Assembly (NCBI GenBank): GCA_029251085.1
Contig: JAQXDZ010000102.1
Span: forward strand, 62,001-126,000
Length of the DNA: 64,000 nt
Reading direction: 5' to 3'
Source of the DNA: Mariniblastus sp.
GTDB lineage: Bacteria > Planctomycetota > Planctomycetia > Pirellulales > Pirellulaceae
The notes under the pieces were generated by a model. That model did no database searches and was not told the DNA's origin. It saw nothing but the letters and a program-made list of their open reading frames with translations. Below are positions 1 through 7,844 of this stretch, piece by piece; position 1 is the stretch's first letter, and every line of letters starts with the position of its first letter. A program made the position numbers and the translations under genes.

Positions 1-1314
1 TTGCTCCGACCAATATTGTTGCCCCTCGCGTCGTTTTGGCTGTTTCTTTTTGAGTGCCTTCTTCGCTTTCCGTAAGCCAACATCTTTGGTGTCCTCCGGA
101 ATTTGATCGTACTTTTCTTTCCACTTTAGAATTTTCACATCGTCTTCGTGAGGCAATGCAAAAACATACCCGCGGTCGTCAAATTGCGGTCGCCCTGCCC
201 TGCCAAACATCTGATGCACCGAACTTGGCTCGATCAACTTCATTTTGCCACGGGGACCTTTGATCAAGGTTGGCAACACAACACTCCGCGCGGGCAAATT
301 GATACCCGCCGCAAGCGTTTCAGTACACACGCACACACTGAGTAATTTTTCCTGGAATAACTCTTCAACAATTTTTCGGTATCTTGGAAGAACTCCCGCA
401 TGATGTACGCCAATGCCGCGCACCAAAATTTGCTTTAGCTTAGGACCAACACCCTGAGACCAGTCGAATTGGCTCAAGCGATCACTTAATAATTTTCGTT
501 GTTCTTGATCAACGCACTTCTTTCCTTTAAGCGTTTCGGCAAGAGTCCAGCATTGCTCGCGATTAAAACAAAACAGCAACAACGGTGTGTAACGCGCATC
601 TTCTTGACCTTGAAACATCGCCTCAATTTGATCCGGGAGAATCTTATCCTCTATCCAATGGTAGGATAGTGGAACCTTTCGATCACTACTCTCAACCAGT
701 TTCAAATTGCGGCGATGCACCCGGTTCAACCACATCGCAAATTCGCGAGAGTTTCCGACTGTCGCCGAAAGTAACAGCGTCTTGATATGCGATGGCAGCA
801 ATCCCAAGCCAAATTCCCACACGATCCCTCGTTCTGGATCGTTGAAACTATGGAACTCGTCCATTACGACGGCCCAAACATTTTCAAAATCAAAGGCCTC
901 CGGGTGCAGCAAACGGTTTAGCAGTATCTCCGCGACAACAACCTGAATTTTCGCGTTTGGATTCACCTTACGGCTGCCGGTCACCAACCCAACATCGTCA
1001 GCAGAAAACCCCCATTCCACAACGGTTTTTTGAATGTCGCGGAATTTCTGATCCGTCAATGCAATCAAAGGCGTGGTATAGTAGGCCGTTTTTCCAAGCT
1101 TGAGTGCTTCGAAAAGGGCGGCTTCAGCTATTAATGTTTTCCCCGTCCCCGTGGGCGCACAGACCAGCACCCCCTGATCCGATGTAAACCACGAAAGTAA
1201 CGCCTCTTCCTGTACCGGGTAGGGTTCGAATACCAATTGATCGAAATACAATTCTGCAATTTCGTCGCGACGGTCTTGTAATTCATCCGTTGAAATAGCG
1301 GGCTCCACTGACAT
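1..1314 (-). CDS. Ski2-like DEAD/DEAH-box RNA helicase, C-terminus cut by window edge
   Basis: Superfamily 2 helicase predicted to unwind RNA using ATP. The frame is open from an ATG at 1314 to base 1 (438 codons), so the ORF track omitted it because no stop lies in the window. Visible motifs: I APTGTGKT (about residues 53-60), II DEFH (about 151), III SAT (about 178) and [11 protein letters not shown] (about 366). The DExH box and the long spacing to motif VI fit the Ski2/Mtr4-like group rather than the DEAD-box RhlE type. The remainder, probably several hundred residues, lies to the left. The 5' side carries a perfect palindrome at 1371-1388. The family assignment is firm; the substrate is unknown. 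Confidence 0.9.
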   Translation of the reverse strand, partial: MSVEPAISTDELQDRRDEIAELYFDQLVFEPYPVQEEALLSWFTSDQGVLVCAPTGTGKTLIAEAALFEALKLGKTAYYTTPLIALTDQKFRDIQKTVVEWGFSADDVGLVTGSRKVNPNAKIQVVVAEILLNRLLHPEAFDFENVWAVVMDEFHSFNDPERGIVWEFGLGLLPSHIKTLLLSATVGNSREFAMWLNRVHRRNLKLVESSDRKVPLSYHWIEDKILPDQIEAMFQGQEDARYTPLLLFCFNREQCWTLAETLKGKKCVDQEQRKLLSDRLSQFDWSQGVGPKLKQILVRGIGVHHAGVLPRYRKIVEELFQEKLLSVCVCTETLAAGINLPARSVVLPTLIKGPRGKMKLIEPSSVHQMFGRAGRPQFDDRGYVFALPHEDDVKILKWKEKYDQIPEDTKDVGLRKAKKALKKKQPKRREGQQYWSEQ

Positions 1315-1370
1315 CAGGCTGTTATCAAATTGATTGCGTCAACAATTACAACTGATTGTTACGACCTTGC

Positions 1371-1388
1371 CAGCAGTTGCAACTGCTG
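1371..1388. promoter_or_regulatory. Perfect 18-bp palindrome upstream of the helicase gene
   Basis: CAGCAGTTGCAACTGCTG is a perfect inverted repeat 57 bp before the helicase start. It is preceded by a second imperfect dyad, AACAAT-N8-ATTGTT (1341-1360). Such symmetry suits a dimeric repressor site in the helicase promoter, but no regulator is identified. Apart from this and a possible small membrane protein, I see nothing supportable in 1315-1924. Confidence 0.3.
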
Positions 1389-1553
1389 TCGGATTCGACT
1401 CCAAATTTTCAGGAGTATTATTGAATCACTGCATAAATGACAACAATCGTCTCCTCGCCAGTTCCTTTGGCACTTCTTTTGCTCAATCAACCATTGCGTC
1501 TGACCAATCCCGGTCAGGAATTGATATTTACCAACGAACAGAAAGGAATGTTG

Positions 1554-1778
1554 ATGTCACGTCGAACCAAACCAAAACGAATCATAAATTTCTTGGGTGC
1601 TTTTCTATTAGAGACCATCGCCGTAGCGATGTTTTTATTTCTCTTTTTACAGGCTCGCGCTGAAAGACAAAAATCATCCCATCTCGAAAGAGGCCGATTC
1701 CCCTTCATTCAAGAAATTACACAGCAATTGAATGTTTCTGGAATTGAGCGATGGAGTTGTTTGTCAAAAACCCAATAG
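1554..1778 (+). CDS. Possible small single-pass membrane protein (74 aa)
   Basis: Unrecognised. The frame is open from 1437, but the start at 1554 is preferred because AAAGGA lies 6 nt upstream. The product would begin MSRRTKPKR, a positive cluster, followed by one strongly hydrophobic segment (FLGAFLLETIAVAMFLFLFL) and a charged tail. This topology fits a small inner-membrane protein with its N-terminus inside. No homology is claimed, and the reading frame could be chance in an AT-rich gap between two minus-strand genes. Confidence 0.3.
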   Translation: MSRRTKPKRIINFLGAFLLETIAVAMFLFLFLQARAERQKSSHLERGRFPFIQEITQQLNVSGIERWSCLSKTQ

Positions 1779-1924
1779 AACCAATCAATCTGAATCAGAT
1801 TTTCTCAAAATGAAAATGTTACTCAAGAAGATTAATGCTCAATTAAGATTCGATTTGGAAAAAGAGTTTTCAAGAATCTCTAACCATTTTACTGATCGTT
1901 TTGTTTCATTCGAAAACAAACAAC

Positions 1925-3331
1925 CTATGCAATGATGTCTTTAATCACATTGCCATAAACATCCGTCAATCGAAAATCCCGTCCGGCGTAACGATACGTC
2001 AGCTCTTCATGATTGAGCCCCAATAGATGCAAAATGGTAGCATGCCAATCGTGAATGTGGCACTTTCCATCTACTGCGACCGCCCCTAATTCGTCAGTCC
2101 CTCCGTAGCTAAAGCCGCCCTTCACACCTCCGCCAGCCATCCACGTTGTGTACCCTTTATTATTATGATCCCTGCCGTCACCACCTTGCGCGTAGGGAGT
2201 GCGTCCAAATTCGCCAGCCCAGATCACCAGCGTTTCGTCAAGCAATCCGCGACGTTGAAGATCCTCAAGTAGTCCCGCAATTGGTTTGTCAATTTGATTA
2301 CAGAGCTGAGGTAATCGAGTTGTCATATTGAAATGGGTGTCCCAGTTATCGTGTGAAATTTCAATAAATCGCACACCCGACTCAGACATGCGTCGAGCAA
2401 GTAAACACTGCTTTCCAAATTTATCAGTTTCACCTTGACCAATTCCGTACAGGTCAAGCGTTTTCTGATCTTCCTTGGATAGGTCAAGCAAGTCTGGCAT
2501 TTCCGCTTGCATCCGAAATGCAAGTTCATACGATTCGATGACTCCCTCAACACCGGGGTGCTCTTCTTCCCGACGAAGCTTTTCTTGATTTAGCTTCTGA
2601 ATAAAATCAAGCTGCTGTCGTTGCTGCCGCGTGTTCAGACGTGGGTTGGCAATATCTGGAATGCCTCCCCCCGTACTCTGACCTCGCATCCTTCCCCCCC
2701 CACGAGAGCCGCCTAGCTTCGTTCCTTGATAAATGGCAGGCAGAAAAGAGCTACCATAAGTTTGGGCATTTCCAGCTCCAGGATTAACTGAAACAAAACC
2801 AGGCATGCTGTCATTCTCCGTTCCCAAACCATAAAGAGTCCAAGCACCCAACGAAGGCCGAACAAATTGTGCATTACCCGTATGCATTTGAGTCAATGCG
2901 CGTGGGTGAACTGGAAGATCAGTGTTCATCCCTTTTAATAAACAAAGCTTATCCGCCTGTTTACCGAGGGCTGGAAACAACTCTGAAATGCGCAGACCAC
3001 TTTCTCCGCAGGCAGGAAAATCCCAGGGAGACTTCAGAATTGAACCGCGAAACTTCCCTGTTTTTCCATGGTTTTTGATTAACTCAGGTTTGTAGTCAAA
3101 CGTATCGACGTGAGACGGACCGCCTCGCATACAGAGAAAAATTACGCGTTTGGCTTTGGTTGGAAAGTGTGGATCTTTCATGGCAAGTGGATTTCTGTTC
3201 CCACTCTTGTCGTCACGCGCTTTTGCCAGAGTTGCTAATGACGAAAAAGCGAGGAACCCAAATCCAGACGATACTGTTTTCAACAACGCGCGTCTTGATA
3301 GGAACTGCGAAGGATTAATTTCTGTATTCAT
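1925..3331 (-). CDS. DUF1501 domain-containing protein, Tat-exported
   Basis: Member of the planctomycete DUF1501 family, alkaline-phosphatase/sulfatase-fold proteins of unproven activity that are almost always encoded beside PSD1 cytochrome genes. The N-terminus has a twin-arginine motif (SRRALLK) and a hydrophobic stretch, pointing to folded export. The track starts at 3358, but GGAG lies 6 nt before the ATG at 3331 (MNTEINPSQF), so I use that start. Family features visible: CMRGGPSHVDTFD near residue 60, a late EFGRTPYAQGG, GRDHNN and a C-terminal HDWHATILHLLG. It lies 97 bp after the PSD1 gene on the same strand, probably in one operon, with a tandem repeat in the gap. Confidence 0.9.
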   Translation of the reverse strand: MNTEINPSQFLSRRALLKTVSSGFGFLAFSSLATLAKARDDKSGNRNPLAMKDPHFPTKAKRVIFLCMRGGPSHVDTFDYKPELIKNHGKTGKFRGSILKSPWDFPACGESGLRISELFPALGKQADKLCLLKGMNTDLPVHPRALTQMHTGNAQFVRPSLGAWTLYGLGTENDSMPGFVSVNPGAGNAQTYGSSFLPAIYQGTKLGGSRGGGRMRGQSTGGGIPDIANPRLNTRQQRQQLDFIQKLNQEKLRREEEHPGVEGVIESYELAFRMQAEMPDLLDLSKEDQKTLDLYGIGQGETDKFGKQCLLARRMSESGVRFIEISHDNWDTHFNMTTRLPQLCNQIDKPIAGLLEDLQRRGLLDETLVIWAGEFGRTPYAQGGDGRDHNNKGYTTWMAGGGVKGGFSYGGTDELGAVAVDGKCHIHDWHATILHLLGLNHEELTYRYAGRDFRLTDVYGNVIKDIIA

Positions 3332-3379
3332 CACGGTCTCTCCTTTTCTACTTTCCACTCACCTAGGTAAAACTGAACT

Positions 3380-3439
3380 CGTTCTAATTAAAAGCGTTCT
3401 AATTAAAAGCGTTCTAATTAAAAACGTTCTAATTGACAA
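3380..3439. repeat. 15-bp tandem repeat, about 3.7 copies, spanning a stop codon
   Basis: The unit CGTTCTAATTAAAAG occurs at 3380 and 3395, as CGTTCTAATTAAAAA at 3410 and, diverged, at 3425. Read on the minus strand, the last unit holds the final codons and the TAG stop of the PSD1 gene. The array therefore looks like repeated duplication of that gene's 3' end into the spacer before the DUF1501 gene. Confidence 0.85.
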
Positions 3440-6059
3440 AGCGAAACTCTGCCGATGCCAGGATCCCCTGACACAAAGCACTTAGCTTCTGAACATTTGA
3501 CGATGGGCCAAACCGACTTCGACTTGTCTCAAAATTACGATAAAACGATTCGGCCGCCCGCAATTCCGTGCTATTCGCCCGCCGTCCAAAAGCGAGTAAA
3601 AACGCCAACTTAATTTGATCCTTGATTTGACTTTCTTCTTTGATCAAACGAGTCGCCATCTTGTCGGCTTGTTGAATTACAAATTGATTATTCAAAAAAT
3701 AGAGTCCCTGATCGGGCGTATTTGAAGTCTCCCGAACCCCAATCACCATGCTTGATTCAGCGAAATCAAACACCTCCATCGACCGCGTTACGTTGTCACG
3801 AATCACAGGTAAATAGACACTGCGATAAAGTACCGGTTGGTCAATTTTTGCCAGTGATGGGGAAGCTGTTGAGGTAGATCCCTGCATCCCTCCATTACGT
3901 TTCATTCTTGAACGACCACCCGGACTGCGACTGGGAAGTCCAGTTTTGACATCGGGATTGGATGAGCCAATCGTGGATATCAATACACCATCCCTAACCA
4001 AAGCCGTTCCTATTTCTGAAACTAAGGATCCCCGAGGTCGATCAGGATCTAGATCTCCGCTAATTCTTAAGATTGAATCACGCAAAACCTCTGCTTCCAA
4101 CCGCCGCGGTTCCATTCTCCAAATGAATTGATTCTCTGGATCGGCTTGGAAACTGGACGCACTGAATTCAGAATCAGATCGATAAATCCTCGACGTCGCA
4201 ATTTTCCGAATCAGCGTCTTCACACTCCAGTCGTTGTTCTGAAAATCAAGTGCCAAGTAATCTAGTAATTCAGGGTGCGTTGGAGCCAGTCCTGTGGCTC
4301 CAAAGTTTTCCGGCGACCTGACAATCCCATTGCCAAACATATGCTGCCAGACACGATTAACCATCACGCGTGCGCTGAGAGGATTGTCATCACTTGCCAT
4401 CCACCTTCCTAACTCTAAACGCCCAGACGCTTTGGCTGGAATCGAAGCTGGCTCATCAATCAGGACTTGGGGAAAACCTCGCTTGATTTCTTGAGCAGGT
4501 TTGTCAAACTCTCCCCGCACAAGCAAACGCGCGTTTTCAGGCCGCGACTTTGTCTGCACTCCCATGAAATAGGTATATGGATTCCCCTGATCATCGTATT
4601 GCTGTATTTTCGCTCTCAATCCACCCACCACCGCAGAAAGCCTGGCGATATTGGCAAAGGAAGCCTGCGAATTGCTCGATTTATCACCTTGACGCTGAGC
4701 CCGTCTGGCTGCTTGTGCTTCTCTTAACTCCCTCTGTTTTTCAGACAACTGAGACTTTAGCCCAGCCAACTGACTCGCGGGAATCCGCTTGTCAAAAGGA
4801 TTCAGATCGTCTGTTGGCAAAACCAGCAAATTGCTGGGGTGCCGATTTTGCAAGGTATCAATCGTCCCATAATGCGTTGTCGTGCTGTTGAAAATACCCG
4901 CCATCGCATAGTAGTCAGCTTGGGGAATCGGATCAAACTTATGATCATGGCAGCGAGCACAAGCAACGGACACCCCGAGAATCACGCGAGTGGCGACGTC
5001 GATTTGCTCATCAATCAAATCGTGATTGAACTGACGGCTATTTTGTTCAGTTAATGTCTTCGGACCGAGCGCCAGGAATCCAGTCGCGACAAGATTTTCA
5101 GACCATTGCCGATCAGTTTTTACCGGCAACAGATCACCGGCAATTTGTTGTTCGATGAATTCGTTGTAAGGCTTGTCAGAATTGAAAGCGTCAATTACGT
5201 AATCGCGGTACCGCCACGCTTGAGGGTAGGTAAGATTCAATTCCTTCCCGGTCGACTCGGCATATCGAGCGACATCAAGCCAATGTCGCCCCCAACGCTC
5301 ACCAAATTCATCCTTCGCCAACAGGGAATCTACAATATGTAAAATTGCCTGTTCGCGATCTTGATCCCAACGTTTTTCGAGCCACTGAATTTGCTCGGGG
5401 GTCGGAGGCAAACCAATCAAGTCGAATGACAATCGTCGCAAAAATATTGTCGCCTCGGCATCTTTCGAGGGCGTTAATTCTTGCCGCTCCAGTCCATGCA
5501 GAATAAACCGATCAATATCCGAAATTGGCCACTCCTGATTTTTTACCGCGGGCGGTGAGTAAAAAACAGGTTTTTGGAAGGCCCAAAACTGACGGCCTTT
5601 CTCAATTTCCTCCGGGGTAATACTTGTGTTGATTTTACTTTCTTTAAGAACGCGTGGATCCGGCGCTCCCATTTCAATCCACTTACGGAAATCAGCAATA
5701 ATCTCATCTGACAATTTTTTTCGCGGCGGCATTTTATAATCTTCATGATTGATCGCGCTCCACAGCGAACTTTCATCGAGATTCCCAGGAACAATCGCAG
5801 GCCCGGAGTCGCCGCCGCTCAACGCTCCCAGTTTCGTGTCCAACCACAATCCACCTTTGACCTGGCTTCGTGTTGAATGACAGCTATAACATTCACGGAC
5901 CAGTACAGGGCGAATCTTTGTTTCAAAAAATTTCGTTTGATCAGCAGTCAATGCGACAGACTCTACTTCCATCTGCTGAGCTTCGAGTCTCTGCGATGTC
6001 CCCATCGCAAATACCATGAGGATCCATAACTTAGTGAACCGTTTTTTTTGAATGATCAT
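3429..6059 (-). CDS. PSD1 and planctomycete cytochrome C domain-containing protein (PSCyt1-PSCyt2-PSD1)
   Basis: An 876-residue exported protein with the standard planctomycete order: signal peptide (about 1-27), PSCyt1 with a c-type haem motif CYSCH near residue 57, DUF1549/PSCyt2 with CARCHDHKFDP near 366, and DUF1553/PSD1 at the C-terminus. A charged, possibly coiled segment (EKQRELREAQAARRAQRQ) separates the PSCyt2 and PSD1 parts. The start is well supported: GGGAG lies 5 nt before the ATG. These proteins are thought to be periplasmic multidomain cytochromes, possibly linked to polysaccharide metabolism, but the reaction is unknown. The next gene is its DUF1501 partner. It is shorter than the two paralogues at 21079 and 25556. 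Confidence 0.92.
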   Translation of the reverse strand: MIIQKKRFTKLWILMVFAMGTSQRLEAQQMEVESVALTADQTKFFETKIRPVLVRECYSCHSTRSQVKGGLWLDTKLGALSGGDSGPAIVPGNLDESSLWSAINHEDYKMPPRKKLSDEIIADFRKWIEMGAPDPRVLKESKINTSITPEEIEKGRQFWAFQKPVFYSPPAVKNQEWPISDIDRFILHGLERQELTPSKDAEATIFLRRLSFDLIGLPPTPEQIQWLEKRWDQDREQAILHIVDSLLAKDEFGERWGRHWLDVARYAESTGKELNLTYPQAWRYRDYVIDAFNSDKPYNEFIEQQIAGDLLPVKTDRQWSENLVATGFLALGPKTLTEQNSRQFNHDLIDEQIDVATRVILGVSVACARCHDHKFDPIPQADYYAMAGIFNSTTTHYGTIDTLQNRHPSNLLVLPTDDLNPFDKRIPASQLAGLKSQLSEKQRELREAQAARRAQRQGDKSSNSQASFANIARLSAVVGGLRAKIQQYDDQGNPYTYFMGVQTKSRPENARLLVRGEFDKPAQEIKRGFPQVLIDEPASIPAKASGRLELGRWMASDDNPLSARVMVNRVWQHMFGNGIVRSPENFGATGLAPTHPELLDYLALDFQNNDWSVKTLIRKIATSRIYRSDSEFSASSFQADPENQFIWRMEPRRLEAEVLRDSILRISGDLDPDRPRGSLVSEIGTALVRDGVLISTIGSSNPDVKTGLPSRSPGGRSRMKRNGGMQGSTSTASPSLAKIDQPVLYRSVYLPVIRDNVTRSMEVFDFAESSMVIGVRETSNTPDQGLYFLNNQFVIQQADKMATRLIKEESQIKDQIKLAFLLAFGRRANSTELRAAESFYRNFETSRSRFGPSSNVQKLSALCQGILASAEFRFVN

Positions 6060-6157
6060 TTCATCTCCCTAAGAAACCTCGCCGCCAAGGGCTCGTTGAC
6101 TCTAATGTTTTATCGTCCTTTTGAGCTTCCTTGGCACTGAAAAATCTCGGCAACCGT

Positions 6158-6970
6158 CTATTTTTTTCGCCGACTCTGGTCGCCAGCTCGCGCCTTCTCG
6201 CTGCTTCGCGTCTTTCCCCTGCTCCGGGCGTTCTCCCTGTCCTGACCACTCTTGCCGCGATGTTCCATTTCGGGTTTTCCTCGCCTTGCGTTACCTTGGT
6301 GGCGTTCCGATTGATGCGAGGACTTTAAATCTCTCCCCCTGCGTTGACTTTGAGGACCACGCTCCATTTCACGAGAAGGCCCCCCACGATGTCCACGCTG
6401 ATCAGCCTTTGGCCGAGACCGTCCCATTTCCGGCCTCCGGGGGGAGTCTGAGTTTTCCCCTCGCATCTCTCGAGAGAAGCTACCCGGGCCTCTTCGTTGT
6501 CCAGCATCTTCGCGGGTCGATGAAGGCCGACCACGATGCCCGCCCTCCACGTTTCGCTGGGGACCTCGATGTCCAGTCGATGGACGGCCATCTCGACGAT
6601 TCGATTCAGATTGGCCTCGGCGATACTGAGCACCGTGATCACGACCAGTCCTTCCATGATCACCTCGCGAATCAGAATGTCTCTGCATCCTCTCCGATGA
6701 ACGATGGGGAACATTTTCCTTTCTTGGATGAGATTCTTGACCACTACGACCTCTCTCTTGACCTCGATTTGATCTCGAGTGCATCTCCTCACGACGTTCT
6801 TGTTTACCTTTCGAATCATCCGCAGATTTTTTCGATCGCTTTGATTCTACTTTCGCAGGTGGCGTCTTTTTTGAATCGCGTTTTTTTCGTCCACTGGATT
6901 GAGCAAACAATTCTGATGCGCCCAAAGTCACACCCAACACCAATCCAAGTACCAGAAAAATGTTTTTCAT
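6158..6970 (-). CDS. Secreted, highly basic low-complexity protein (Arg/Ser/Gly/His-rich)
   Basis: Not assignable to a family. The first 23 residues (MKNIFLVLGLVLGVTLGASE, then LFAQ) form a clear signal peptide. The remaining roughly 245 residues are almost entirely Arg, Lys, Ser, Gly, Glu, Asp, His and Gln, with recurring RG, GR and RGP patterns and almost no hydrophobic residues, so the mature protein should be disordered and strongly cationic. Such a chain could bind nucleic acid or an acidic polysaccharide outside the cell (inference). The opposite strand is also open for 301 codons, a by-product of codon composition; the signal peptide favours the minus strand. It sits between PSD1 and the divergently transcribed ECF sigma gene. 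Confidence 0.7.
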   Translation of the reverse strand: MKNIFLVLGLVLGVTLGASELFAQSSGRKKRDSKKTPPAKVESKRSKKSADDSKGKQERREEMHSRSNRGQERGRSGQESHPRKENVPHRSSERMQRHSDSRGDHGRTGRDHGAQYRRGQSESNRRDGRPSTGHRGPQRNVEGGHRGRPSSTREDAGQRRGPGSFSREMRGENSDSPRRPEMGRSRPKADQRGHRGGPSREMERGPQSQRRGRDLKSSHQSERHQGNARRGKPEMEHRGKSGQDRENARSRGKTRSSEKARAGDQSRRKK

Positions 6971-7202
6971 TGCAGTATCCCACTCGTTTAGAAAATTGTT
7001 TCGTTAACCCAACATCCCTATCTTGAGCACGCGAACAAACAGAATAAAAGACAGTAAAATTCTTCAAATATGAATATATATGAGGAACTAAACGGCGGCG
7101 GAGGTTTTTAAGCAATAGAATTAATTTGCAGATTATTGCCCAGGGATGTCCCTGTCCTCTGTTTTTTGCGTGCCAAACTAATAGGACGTAATCGAGCTAA
7201 TC

Positions 7203-7844
7203 ATGGTTGACGAACAACTGCTGCCAGTCCGCGACGAAATTGTAGACGCACTTAAACGGGACCGCGAAGAAGCCCTCGCCGAGTACTTTTCAATAGTCCA
7301 AGGTCGTTTGAAACGAATCGTTAACTTTCGCCTTGACTATCGCCTAAGCGGACGGGTCTCTGAGTCCGATGTAATTCAGGAAACCTACGTTCGCGCCGCC
7401 AAACGAATCGACAGCTTCCTTGACAAGGACGACATGCCATTCTTTGTCTGGCTACGCTTAGAAGTCAATCAAAAACTACACGAAATCCACCGCCACCATT
7501 TTGGAGCAGAAAAAAGAGATATCCGAAAAGAAATCAAACTCGGCCAAACGAATGATTCAGGCAAAACCTCGATGGCATTAGCCGCCCACATCGTCGCGCA
7601 ACTGACATCACCCAGTCGCTTGATCGAACGTGCCGAGCAAATTTCAATTTTGGAGAAAACGTTGGCAGAGATGAATGAATTAGATCGCGAAGTAATTGCG
7701 CTCCGACATTTTGAAGAACTTTCAAATATTGAAACTGCTGAAATTTTGGCGATCGAACCATCCGCCGCAAGCAAGAGGTACTTGCGAGCACTGAAGAAAC
7801 TTCGAGAGATCATGGAAACTGCAAAGGGACACAATGGTAGCTAA
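7203..7844 (+). CDS. ECF-type RNA polymerase sigma factor
   Basis: A 213-residue sigma-70 family protein with only regions 2 and 4. Region 2 is recognisable in SESDVIQETYVRAAKRIDSF (about 55-75), and the region 4 helix-turn-helix in LDREVIALRHFEELSNIETA (about 160-180). No anti-sigma factor follows. The kinase gene instead begins inside its last codons: the kinase ATG at 7834 overlaps the sigma stop by 11 nt, so the two are translationally coupled. This sigma-kinase pairing is common in planctomycetes, where the kinase is presumed to control the sigma factor. A short dyad CAGGGA-TG-TCCCTG (7141-7154) lies upstream and could be a regulatory site. Confidence 0.92.
   Translation: MVDEQLLPVRDEIVDALKRDREEALAEYFSIVQGRLKRIVNFRLDYRLSGRVSESDVIQETYVRAAKRIDSFLDKDDMPFFVWLRLEVNQKLHEIHRHHFGAEKRDIRKEIKLGQTNDSGKTSMALAAHIVAQLTSPSRLIERAEQISILEKTLAEMNELDREVIALRHFEELSNIETAEILAIEPSAASKRYLRALKKLREIMETAKGHNGS

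Noticed and set aside
1334-1663. 109-codon plus-strand ORF upstream of the small membrane protein
   Set aside because: Composition looks random and it overlaps the better supported frame starting at 1554.
6121-7026. 301-codon plus-strand ORF opposite the Arg-rich gene
   Set aside because: Long only because of the biased composition of the opposite gene. It has no signal peptide or domain, while the minus frame begins with a clear signal peptide.
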